Shown here: positions 1 through 7,062 of the stretch, piece by piece
Numbering within the stretch: the stretch's first letter is position 1
How the letters are laid out: the number at the start of each line of letters is the position of its first letter
Assembly: GCA_021299095.1 (NCBI GenBank)
Contig: JAJTFW010000015.1
Location: forward strand, 1 to 34,899
Reading direction: 5' to 3'
Origin: Sphingobacteriales bacterium
GTDB lineage: Bacteria > Bacteroidota > Bacteroidia > AKYH767-A > OLB10
DNA length: 34,899 bases
Notes under the pieces: generated by a model
What the model was told of the DNA's origin: nothing
Databases searched by the model: none
What the model saw: the letters and a program-made list of their open reading frames with translations, nothing else
Translations under genes and position numbers: made by a program

Positions 1-2064
1 GTCTCAACGTTCTCTTATTGCCTGAAATGGGATACCATGGACCAGTATTATCCGTGGCGGCGTTTTGTGGTTGAGTCCCTACGCAGCGGAATCCTACCGC
101 TTTGGAATCCCTACGAGCAATTCGGCTACCCAATCCATGCCGATCCTCAAAGCGGGTGTTGGTATCCTTTCCTGTGGTTGGTCTCCCTTGTGGGTGATTA
201 CAACCTCCCTGCATTGCACTTGGAGTTCATGCTGCATGTTTTGGTTGGAGGTTGGGGTATGTTCAGGTTGTTGAGTTACAACGGTACCGGTAGACGCGAA
301 GCATTTCTTTTGGGTTGTGCCTACCTCTGCTGCGGGATCTTTGTTGCAAATGCGCAACATCTCACCTATGTCATTTCTGCAGCATGGATTCCTCATGTAG
401 TGTATCGGTTTCAACGCTTGTCGCATGCGGATTCTGTATTTCGGGAGATACCCGGATTTGTAATCTGCACTGCTCTGTTACTTTCTGGCGGATATCCGGC
501 ATTTACCATTGTTCTGGCCTATCTATTGGCTGGTTATGCTAGTTGGCAATTGTTTCATCGGCAAGGTTCGGTACTTAAGGTTCGATCCTATTTAATTCAA
601 CTGGCCTTTTCACTCGTGGGAATTTTGATTCTATGTGGAGGATTTGCGGTTAGCATTTTTCAAAGCCTGGAATTCGTTTCGCGCACGCAAGGCCTTGATT
701 ATCGGATTGCTTCCTGGGGGCCGTTTTCTCCTCAAAGCCTGATTTCATTGCTGGTTCCACTTTCAACCACGCGAAGCATCGATTTCATCAACACTGACAT
801 CAGCATGGCGTCTGTGTATTGTGGTCTGTTTGCCTTGGCTGGATTTGTGATGTACATCTGGTCCGTTAAAAGCCGAACGGATTGGGTGAATTTGTCTTTG
901 GTCACACTCTTTCTGTTGGCATCATTCGGAGCATATACCCCTGTGCACAGAGTATTGGTAGACTTTGTTCCCCTGTTCGATTTGTTCAGGTTTCCGAGCG
1001 TATTCAGGATGTTTTTCATCATCGGTGTTTTTTTATGTGCAGGACCCGTGCTGACTCGATCGGGCAGTCAGGAGCAAATCCTGGCTTTTTCTTTCTTACG
1101 GATAATCGTATTGGTTTTCGTTTTCGCCTCATTTGGACCCGCTGTGTTCAATTCCGCTTTTGTAAATCCAGACCGGTTCATCAACGGCTTAAGCACGCAG
1201 GAGGCGGTCATCGTGCAAGGGGTTTTAGTGTTCCTGGTTCTTTCTGCAGTTTTATGGTGCTTCAAAAGGGGGTACCCTCAGGGCATGCGGCGACACGCTC
1301 TGACCGTTTTACTTTTGATCGAGCTGCTGTTGTCTGTACAGTTGAATGCCCCTGTTACAATTGTTTCGTCATTCCGCGGGATCCAGACCCAGGAAGCGCT
1401 AAACGACTTTCAGGTTAAAGGGTATCCGGTGCCTCCAGTCAGAGCTTCCGGTTCATTCAATGATTCTATCGCAGCACCGGCACCCTTGTGGAGGAACCTG
1501 TGTTTGTTGAAGAAATGGCCTGCTGGAGATGGTTACAATTCGTTTCAGACTCGGAATTACGTCTCTTTTACCGATAATCCTACTTTGTACGGGAAGCGCA
1601 AACCTTCTGCGTGGGTGTTTTTCGCTGAAGGTTGTTTTCCCATTTCCGATTCGGTTCAGTGCTGCGACTCGTTACCGACCAATTGGGTTTTTATCAATCG
1701 GTTGAAGCAGAATCTGGTATCAGGATCAGTCACTGATGTAGAGCGGTTTGAGCCTGGTCGAATTTCGGTTCGGGTTAATGCCGGATCAGACTCATCTCTA
1801 CTGGTTGTACTTCAGCAGGGTGCCCCCTGGTGGAGAGCTGAGGTGGATGGCAATCCAGTGCCTCAAGTTCCTGTGGATGGGTTGTTTCTTGGAGTCCGGC
1901 CGGGGCTGGGTCAGCATATAGTCGACTTTACCTATGATAACCCTTTGGTATTGTGGGCTTTCCGCATTTCATTGGCGGGTTGGTTCTTGATGCTTGTTTG
2001 GTGTATTTGGCAATTAGCCTACGGTTTCAGGAATCGTTTACAGAAAGACTCTGGCTTGGGATAA
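1..2064 (+). CDS. YfhO-type polytopic membrane protein, 5' end cut by window edge
   Basis: The reading frame is open to base 1, so the start lies outside the window; 687 codons are visible. The visible N-terminus (WDTMDQYYPW, then PLWNPYEQFGYP) matches the first extracytoplasmic loop of YfhO-family proteins, where a first membrane helix normally precedes it. About ten further hydrophobic segments follow, then a soluble extracytoplasmic region (roughly residues 460-650) and a last helix near the C-terminus. YfhO proteins are GT-C-like membrane proteins linked in Firmicutes to glycosylation of surface polymers; the Bacteroidota members are poorly characterised, so the substrate is unknown. The FKBP gene follows after 33 bp in the same direction but has its own promoter-like element. 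The family call is fairly sure, the function is not. Confidence 0.8.
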   Translation, partial: VSTFSYCLKWDTMDQYYPWRRFVVESLRSGILPLWNPYEQFGYPIHADPQSGCWYPFLWLVSLVGDYNLPALHLEFMLHVLVGGWGMFRLLSYNGTGRREAFLLGCAYLCCGIFVANAQHLTYVISAAWIPHVVYRFQRLSHADSVFREIPGFVICTALLLSGGYPAFTIVLAYLLAGYASWQLFHRQGSVLKVRSYLIQLAFSLVGILILCGGFAVSIFQSLEFVSRTQGLDYRIASWGPFSPQSLISLLVPLSTTRSIDFINTDISMASVYCGLFALAGFVMYIWSVKSRTDWVNLSLVTLFLLASFGAYTPVHRVLVDFVPLFDLFRFPSVFRMFFIIGVFLCAGPVLTRSGSQEQILAFSFLRIIVLVFVFASFGPAVFNSAFVNPDRFINGLSTQEAVIVQGVLVFLVLSAVLWCFKRGYPQGMRRHALTVLLLIELLLSVQLNAPVTIVSSFRGIQTQEALNDFQVKGYPVPPVRASGSFNDSIAAPAPLWRNLCLLKKWPAGDGYNSFQTRNYVSFTDNPTLYGKRKPSAWVFFAEGCFPISDSVQCCDSLPTNWVFINRLKQNLVSGSVTDVERFEPGRISVRVNAGSDSSLLVVLQQGAPWWRAEVDGNPVPQVPVDGLFLGVRPGLGQHIVDFTYDNPLVLWAFRISLAGWFLMLVWCIWQLAYGFRNRLQKDSGLG

Positions 2065-2069
2065 TTCGG

Positions 2070-2077
2070 TACCTTCG
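2070..2077 (+). promoter_or_regulatory. Candidate -7 promoter element of the FKBP gene
   Basis: TACCTTCG differs at one base from the Bacteroidota -7 consensus TAnnTTTG and lies 20 nt before the FKBP start codon. No convincing -33 TTTG is seen at the usual 19-nt distance. The same octamer precedes the TIGR02757 gene on the other strand. Confidence 0.4.
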
Positions 2078-2097
2078 CGGCTCAATAACTCACGGAA

Positions 2098-2790
2098 ATG
2101 AACCTCAAGAAAAGCATCATTCCTGTCTTCGCCGCAGCCCTCGTGGTCGTGGCTTCTTGCAACGCACAGGACAACAAATCATCAAACACCAAAATGAGCA
2201 GCACAATCGATTCGGTCAGCTACGGACTTGGCGTAGCCATTGGAAACAACTTGAAGGGCAGTGGTTTCGATTCACTTAAAATCGAAATTCTTGCTCAGGC
2301 TTTGACGGATGTGTACGCCGGCAACGCTACCATGAAGCAGGAGGATGCTGATCGTATCATCCAGGGATTTATGATGGAGAAAGAGCGCGCCAAGGGCTCC
2401 GAGAATCTGAACAAAGGACAGGCATTCCTGGAGGAGAACAAGAGCAAGTCTGGCGTGAAAGTAACTGCCAGTGGCCTTCAGTACATCGTTATGAAGGAAG
2501 GAAACGGAGCTAAGCCAGGTCTGAACGATAAGGTTACCACCCATTACCACGGAACATTGACCGACGGAACAGTTTTCGACAGCTCTGTTGAGCGTGGTCA
2601 GCCTGCCAGTTTCCCTGTTAGTGGCGTTATTCCCGGTTGGACAGAAGCCCTTCAATTGATGAGTGTAGGTTCCAAGTGGAAGCTGTTTCTGCCATCAAAT
2701 CTCGCCTACGGTGAGCGTGGTGCTGGAGGAAAGATAGGTCCAAATGCAGTCCTCGTATTTGAGGTGGAACTACTTTCGATCGACAAGTAA
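2098..2790 (+). CDS. FKBP-type peptidyl-prolyl cis-trans isomerase, lipoprotein
   Basis: This 230-residue protein catalyses cis-trans isomerisation of prolyl bonds and probably acts as a folding factor in the cell envelope. It begins with a lipoprotein signal (VVVASC, lipidated Cys at about residue 19). An FkpA/Mip-type helical dimerisation domain follows (about 35-115), then a complete FKBP domain (about 120-229) with the VFDSS, GVIPGW and AYGERG motifs that line the active site. Length and order match FkpA/FklB/Mip proteins. The start is the ATG right before the signal peptide. It is followed by a strong terminator, so it is probably transcribed alone or as the end of the YfhO unit. Confidence 0.93.
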   Translation: MNLKKSIIPVFAAALVVVASCNAQDNKSSNTKMSSTIDSVSYGLGVAIGNNLKGSGFDSLKIEILAQALTDVYAGNATMKQEDADRIIQGFMMEKERAKGSENLNKGQAFLEENKSKSGVKVTASGLQYIVMKEGNGAKPGLNDKVTTHYHGTLTDGTVFDSSVERGQPASFPVSGVIPGWTEALQLMSVGSKWKLFLPSNLAYGERGAGGKIGPNAVLVFEVELLSIDK

Positions 2791-2814
2791 TCATTGATTC
2801 AGATGATCAACACT

Positions 2815-2840
2815 GGGGGCCTTTCTGGCCCCCTTTTTTT
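2815..2840 (+). terminator. Rho-independent terminator after the FKBP gene
   Basis: A perfect 7-bp GC stem (GGGGGCC/GGCCCCC) with a 5-nt loop is followed directly by seven T residues, 24 nt after the stop codon. Confidence 0.92.
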
Positions 2841-2885
2841 GTGGATAAAGGGCAGTGGGAATCCGACTTCCTGAGCCATAATTGT

Positions 2886-2893
2886 TAAATTTG
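2886..2893 (+). promoter_or_regulatory. Candidate -7 promoter element for the three-gene exported-protein cluster
   Basis: TAAATTTG fits TAnnTTTG exactly and lies 69 nt before the first gene, downstream of the FKBP terminator. The -33 region 19 nt upstream is not a clear TTTG. Confidence 0.4.
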
Positions 2894-2962
2894 GCATGCT
2901 TTTTACTGTTCCCGGATTCCTTTTCACCGCATGTCGATTGATTAGGTAAAAGGATAGGATTT

Positions 2963-3430
2963 ATGCGAGCCATGTTTCAACCATTCTTCGCCATTATACC
3001 TCTGATGACATTGTTTATCGGACTTTCATTGAATGCAATGGGGCAGGAGCCGGATCGGCGGGGCACGATTGAGTTCATCAACCAAATGCTTTCACCGGAT
3101 ACATACGTTGACCTGGATCAAGGAACTTTGTTCGCTGAATTTCGTGATTCAACGGGGCAGGTGATTCGAAAGGACCGAGTGGAAATCCCCGATTTCGGCG
3201 AAGTCATCGAATTTGAATACGAGTCTGGATTGTTGTGTATTCCCTGCAGCAAGTACATTCCTGGATGTGTTACCCGCGAGCTCGTGCTTCAAAAGGTTAG
3301 ACGCGGCTACGATCGTTTCAGCATTCCATTGTCTGGCCCAGAGGAGTACGAACCCCTTCGAAAGGCATTCGATCATTTGTTTAAAATCTTAACTGTAGGG
3401 GGGTACCGTGAGACGGTTATTTTTAACTGA
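2963..3430 (+). CDS. Exported protein of unknown function with a CxxC motif
   Basis: I do not recognise this 155-residue protein. It starts with a signal peptide (hydrophobic about residues 5-25, probable cleavage after NAMG or just before QEP), so it is exported. The mature part is a small mixed domain with a cysteine cluster at C92, C95 and C102 (CxxC-x6-C) that could bind metal or form disulfides. An alternative ATG lies three codons in. It is the first gene of a three-gene cluster: its last 23 bases overlap the next gene, which implies translational coupling. Function should be read from the cluster, not from homology. Confidence 0.7.
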   Translation: MRAMFQPFFAIIPLMTLFIGLSLNAMGQEPDRRGTIEFINQMLSPDTYVDLDQGTLFAEFRDSTGQVIRKDRVEIPDFGEVIEFEYESGLLCIPCSKYIPGCVTRELVLQKVRRGYDRFSIPLSGPEEYEPLRKAFDHLFKILTVGGYRETVIFN

Positions 3431-3932
3431 ACTTTTCTGTGTGTTCATGTTCTGCAGCGCCTTCGCTCAGATCCCTGATCCCGTTCTTTCCAATGAATCA
3501 TTGAAGCGGGGAATGATTTATTTTGGTCAGGGAAATAAGAAGGATGCTTTGAAGTACTTCCAGATGGCGATTGACGCCGACTCGACCAATTATGATGCGT
3601 GGATCAAACGTGGCTTTACACGCGGAGCATTGGAAGATTTCAGTGGTGAGATTTCAGACTACACATTCGTTATTGCAAAAGACCCCTCGCATGTGCATGC
3701 ATACATTTCCCGAGGTAGTGCCTTTAGGCGGCTCGGTAACCTATCGCAGGCCATGTCTGATTTTAACCGGGCCTTGGAAATAGATCCTGAAAATCAGGAA
3801 GCCTACAACAACAGAGGATTCGTCTATAAGGCACAGGGAAATATGGAGCAGGCTTGTCAGGATTGGAATTCTTCTCGAAAACTCGGGAATCCCGAAGCTA
3901 AAGTCATTTTAAAAAACAATTACTGCAAATGA
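3408..3932 (+). CDS. Exported tetratricopeptide-repeat (TPR) protein
   Basis: The start is GTG, preceded by a G-rich ribosome-binding site (GGGGGG) about 4 nt upstream, inside the end of the previous gene. The 174-residue product has a signal peptide (cleavage near AFAQ, residue 21) followed by about four TPR units (roughly residues 31-165), with the classic pattern GNLSQAMSDFNRALEIDPEN around 110-130. TPRs are protein-binding scaffolds, so this is likely a periplasmic or outer-membrane-facing adaptor. Its stop overlaps the next ATG by four bases (ATGA). It may hold the two flanking cysteine proteins together, but that is inference. Confidence 0.85.
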   Translation: MRRLFLTELFCVFMFCSAFAQIPDPVLSNESLKRGMIYFGQGNKKDALKYFQMAIDADSTNYDAWIKRGFTRGALEDFSGEISDYTFVIAKDPSHVHAYISRGSAFRRLGNLSQAMSDFNRALEIDPENQEAYNNRGFVYKAQGNMEQACQDWNSSRKLGNPEAKVILKNNYCK

Positions 3933-4339
3933 CCCGTATGCGCAGATTCAGGTTCTGGGGTGTTTCGTTGCTTTTAGCTCTTGGTTTCTTTTTGTCGATC
4001 GGCTCGCAAATCAAGCCTGATGAATATGACCTGAATAAGTGTTTGTTCAAGTACAAGTCCGAATGGTCAAGGCCATGCCTTCAATGCAAGGATTATTCGA
4101 AAAGTTACCGTGCCTATTTCCGAAATGTATGTGAAGAAGTGTTGGAGGTGAAACTGGCTGCTCAGGAAAAAGACCGCCGCTGGAAAACCTATACGTTCCG
4201 TGAAGTGCAACCGGGCGACAGCCTCGTAGCATATGCCTGTAAGGGGACTGGTAAATACCTCTATTGGGTGAAGAGGCCGGATGATTTACAGTACGTTTTT
4301 CCTACAGATGAGGAAATCAACGAATCGTTTTCCGACTAA
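3929..4339 (+). CDS. Exported or membrane-anchored protein of unknown function with a CxxC motif
   Basis: This 136-residue protein has a positively charged N-terminus (MTRMRRFRF) and one hydrophobic segment (about 10-27), which is a signal peptide or anchor. The rest contains five cysteines: C38, C50 and C53 (CxxC), C68 and C104. The segment around residues 68-115 (a Cys, then PGDSLVAYAC, then an aromatic YLYW stretch) looks like a small beta-rich domain seen in other Bacteroidota exported proteins, but I cannot name a family. It is joined to the TPR gene by an ATGA overlap. Its last four bases overlap the end of the convergent TIGR02757 gene. Confidence 0.7.
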   Translation: MTRMRRFRFWGVSLLLALGFFLSIGSQIKPDEYDLNKCLFKYKSEWSRPCLQCKDYSKSYRAYFRNVCEEVLEVKLAAQEKDRRWKTYTFREVQPGDSLVAYACKGTGKYLYWVKRPDDLQYVFPTDEEINESFSD

Positions 4340-5127
4340 GCATTTTTGATGCGTTGATACCGGTTGAATACACCGGTGCCATACAATGCGAAGTCATACC
4401 TGATTGGATCTGTCGAGTCCAATTTCCGTAACCTGTGGGTAAGTTCGGTTACAGCTTTCCAGTCATCCTGTTTCCTATTTAACAGGCCCAGTTCGCGCGC
4501 CACAGTACCCGAGTGCAGATCCAACGGAATGTACAAGGCTGATGGTGGAATTTTGTTCCAAATTCCAAAATCGACTCCACGATTGTCTTTCCGCACCATC
4601 CAGCGCAGAAACATATTGATCCGTTTGGCAGAACTGTTTCGCGAGGGGTCTGCGAAGTGTTTTCCCGTCCGGACTTGTGGCCTGTAGCGCATGAATTTTT
4701 GCCTTACGCTTGATATGGTTGCTCCCATATCAGCATCGGATTCCTGAAAAGACGTACTGAAACAGCCTTCCAATCCCTTCTCAGTGTTGTAGAGCTGCTG
4801 CAAGGCCTTCATGAAATAGCAAAGGTCTACGCCATTGAAAGTGCGATGTACGTAGCTGTTGAAGCGCTTTCTCTCCTGGCTGGAGTGCTCCAGAATGAAC
4901 GAAAATGGAGCCATGTCCATTCGCTCAACGAGTTCAAGTGCGTTCTTCAATATGACTGGCCGTTGTCCCCAGGCAATCGTTGCGGTGAGAAACCCGGCGA
5001 TTTCAATATCCTCCTTTTTCGAAAACCGATGGGGGATGGAAATCGGATCATCCTCAATGAACTCTGGCCTGTTGAAACGGTCAGCCTGTTCATCTAAGAA
5101 AGTTCGAAGTTGCTCCGGTGTTTGCAC
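4336..5127 (-). CDS. TIGR02757 (DUF2400) family protein
   Basis: This 263-residue protein matches the TIGR02757 family, widespread in Bacteroidota and of unknown function. The N-terminus (FLDEQADRFNRPEFI, then DDPISIPHRF) and the segment IAGFLTATIAWGQR are family hallmarks, as is the C-terminal DPIRYDFALYGTG. The start is GTG (complement of 5125-5127), four bases after a TACCTTCG element, which leaves almost no leader. The protein has no signal or membrane segment, so it is cytosolic. It overlaps the stop of the opposing gene by four bases, with no terminator between them. A relation of the fold to HhH DNA glycosylases is possible but not shown here. Confidence 0.9.
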   Translation of the reverse strand: MQTPEQLRTFLDEQADRFNRPEFIEDDPISIPHRFSKKEDIEIAGFLTATIAWGQRPVILKNALELVERMDMAPFSFILEHSSQERKRFNSYVHRTFNGVDLCYFMKALQQLYNTEKGLEGCFSTSFQESDADMGATISSVRQKFMRYRPQVRTGKHFADPSRNSSAKRINMFLRWMVRKDNRGVDFGIWNKIPPSALYIPLDLHSGTVARELGLLNRKQDDWKAVTELTHRLRKLDSTDPIRYDFALYGTGVFNRYQRIKNA

Positions 5128-5131
5128 GTAG

Positions 5132-5139
5132 CGAAGGTA
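5132..5139 (-). promoter_or_regulatory. Candidate -7 element right next to the TIGR02757 start codon
   Basis: TACCTTCG on the minus strand, one mismatch to TAnnTTTG, ends 4 nt before the GTG start. If real, transcription would begin at or next to the start codon. No -33 TTTG is seen. Confidence 0.4.
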
Positions 5140-5159
5140 TATGAGCTTAGGCTAAAATG

Positions 5160-5189
5160 CCCGAGGGCCGCTTTTGGCGACCCTTCGGG
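5160..5189. repeat. GC-rich hairpin in the divergent intergenic region
   Basis: An imperfect inverted repeat: CCCGAGGG-C-CGC pairs with GCG-A-CCCTTCGGG around a TTTTG loop, with one bulged T and one mismatch. There is no T-tract on either side, so it is not a standard terminator. The 404-bp stretch 5128-5531 otherwise shows only the two promoter candidates at its ends. Confidence 0.5.
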
Positions 5190-5495
5190 TCCGGCATCAC
5201 TCCGGCCGGAACGACAAAACCCTGATGCTGCCAAACTACACAGGCTGTAATCCTTTTGCCATGGACAGTGACATTCAAGTTTCGGACTCTTTCAGGAAGA
5301 TAATAAAGCCGGCATGGTTCAGGGTTTAGTATAAACTATTGAATTTCAATGGTTGGTATTGGACAGCGTCAGCCCGAAGTCAGTTGTTTGATTGTGTGCT
5401 GTTGAAACTTTTCACGTGGTCACAAGCAAATTCATTGTATCGATTTGAAAATAAGGGATTTCGAATTCAGTTGTCTAAAAAGATTTTAACCAATC

Positions 5496-5526
5496 ATTGT
5501 TTTCCATTTTCGGCTTCGTTGATTTG
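5496..5526 (+). promoter_or_regulatory. Candidate promoter of the 5532 gene
   Basis: ATTG (5496-5499) and TTGATTTG (5519-5526) are separated by exactly 19 nt, the Bacteroidota -33/-7 spacing. Each has one mismatch to TTTG and TAnnTTTG. The element ends 5 nt before the ATG. Confidence 0.4.
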
Positions 5527-5531
5527 AGCGC

Positions 5532-6992
5532 ATGATAACCAGAAGGCAAGAATCGACACTATTCAATGCGGTGATTGAGCGTCTCACGCAATCGGAAATC
5601 ACCGCCATGAACGACCGGAGCAGCCCGGTTTTGAAATCGAATGACTTTCGTTCATTACTCGGTGGGACTCCTGTTAGAATTAACTCTGCTAATCAAGAGC
5701 ATGCCGTAATCAAACCGGCAGCAAAGGATGAAATGCACATTCTGGGTCGTTTTTTCAGACTTGCGTATGTCGTATCGTCTTGTCAAATACAAGCTGGCAA
5801 GCAGCCTGATTCGACAGATGCTGTGGACAGGTTGGTCATGTTTGAATACGCATGGATATTGCTGGAACGGCTCGAGTTTCGAAAAGCACGCCCCGAGGCT
5901 TTATTACAAATCAGCGAATTACTCCTGAACTGGTGCTCAACTGTTCAATTACTAGAGCAGATCCAGTTGCTGCATGGATTCCGATATCGAATCTATTTGT
6001 GTGCGGGCAAGTTGGAGGATGCTAAATCCAGCGCTGATTATGAGAGCGAAATTGCTATTCTGACTAAATCGACTCGTCAACTTGAGTTGTTGATCACTAC
6101 AGCAATCGGGCGTGGTGTGTTTGGGTGTTTGGGTGATCCGCACTTCATGTCCGATTTGGCCATGTGGACTGATGATCGATTCGTATTTGAAATCCAGTCG
6201 GATTATTTCGATTTTTTGGTTCAGCTTGTTCGGTTTATCAAGAGTAGGGTGCATTCGGAGCCTGATGTAGATTCCGGTTTTGAGGAATTGGTCCGAATTA
6301 TGTCGCGCCCGGGCCTGATAAGACACATTAAACGCTCTCCTTTCCGTACAGCAGTACCATTTGCCTGGCCACATGTTAGGGATGTTCATGGGTTGGATGA
6401 GTTTGGATTTCATCAAACATGGTCGGCTTGCCATCCGCTCTGGTCTTTCCTTGCCGAATGGCATGTCCACAAACTGTTACTGAATGGTCAGTTTGATACT
6501 GCGCTACGCTGGATTCCATACTTGAATCAATCCGGGGTAAGCGCGTTTCAGAGTCTATATTTCCACGTGTCTGCCATACTGTTCAGCGGAAAGTTTAGGG
6601 AGTCAAGAGTCTTGATGCTGGAGTGGCGCAAGTATCAACCTCAAAATCCGATGGAGGATTTTACCCTCCGAATAATGGAATTACGTATCCATTGGAACAA
6701 GACCGAGTGCGACTTTCTCAGTGCACGCATTGAAGCGCTGCGTAAGTACGCGGAAAGACATCATCATGAATCAGGCTTTCGTGATTTTTACGGGCTGTTC
6801 GTTCGTTTGTTATCGTGCCTTTCACGAAGTTGGTTCGATTTCGCACAATTCAAGGAAAGGCATGAACAAGACCTGGAGCGTCTGAAGAGGGCACAGGCTC
6901 AGGAATACGATGACCCTGTTTTTGCCTATGAGCCCTGTTGGATTTTCTTTGATCAGAAACGCTTTGAAGTCCCTGTTCGAGGCCCATATTGA
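5532..6992 (+). CDS. Unrecognised helical, TPR-like protein
   Basis: I do not recognise a family in this 486-residue protein. It has no signal peptide or membrane segment and is rich in predicted helices, with repeated hydrophobic/aromatic patterns such as LEWRKYQPQNP and ALRWIPYLNQSG that resemble degenerate TPR units in the C-terminal half (about residues 310-420). The N-terminal 60 residues look poorly structured. It stands alone: 404 bp of non-coding sequence precede it, and the next gene begins 70 bp downstream with its own -7-like element. The long intact frame makes it a real gene. Helical-repeat scaffold is the best guess, and the role is unknown. Confidence 0.7.
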   Translation: MITRRQESTLFNAVIERLTQSEITAMNDRSSPVLKSNDFRSLLGGTPVRINSANQEHAVIKPAAKDEMHILGRFFRLAYVVSSCQIQAGKQPDSTDAVDRLVMFEYAWILLERLEFRKARPEALLQISELLLNWCSTVQLLEQIQLLHGFRYRIYLCAGKLEDAKSSADYESEIAILTKSTRQLELLITTAIGRGVFGCLGDPHFMSDLAMWTDDRFVFEIQSDYFDFLVQLVRFIKSRVHSEPDVDSGFEELVRIMSRPGLIRHIKRSPFRTAVPFAWPHVRDVHGLDEFGFHQTWSACHPLWSFLAEWHVHKLLLNGQFDTALRWIPYLNQSGVSAFQSLYFHVSAILFSGKFRESRVLMLEWRKYQPQNPMEDFTLRIMELRIHWNKTECDFLSARIEALRKYAERHHHESGFRDFYGLFVRLLSCLSRSWFDFAQFKERHEQDLERLKRAQAQEYDDPVFAYEPCWIFFDQKRFEVPVRGPY

Positions 6993-7028
6993 GCGGGCAA
7001 CAGGTACCCGATAAGCACGATTTATCCA

Positions 7029-7036
7029 TACCTTTA
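7029..7036 (+). promoter_or_regulatory. Candidate -7 element of the C25 protease gene
   Basis: TACCTTTA, one mismatch to TAnnTTTG, lies 26 nt before the ATG at 7063. A -33 match at 19 nt is lacking. Confidence 0.35.
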
Positions 7037-7062
7037 TAACTAAATAAATCAGCCCTATTGGT

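Noticed and set aside
94-426. Open frames opposite or within YfhO and other long genes
   Set aside because: They overlap clear protein families in another frame and show no family pattern of their own.
5339-5527. 62-codon frame upstream of the 5532 gene
   Set aside because: No protein-like pattern, no ribosome-binding site, and it overlaps the candidate promoter of the 5532 gene.
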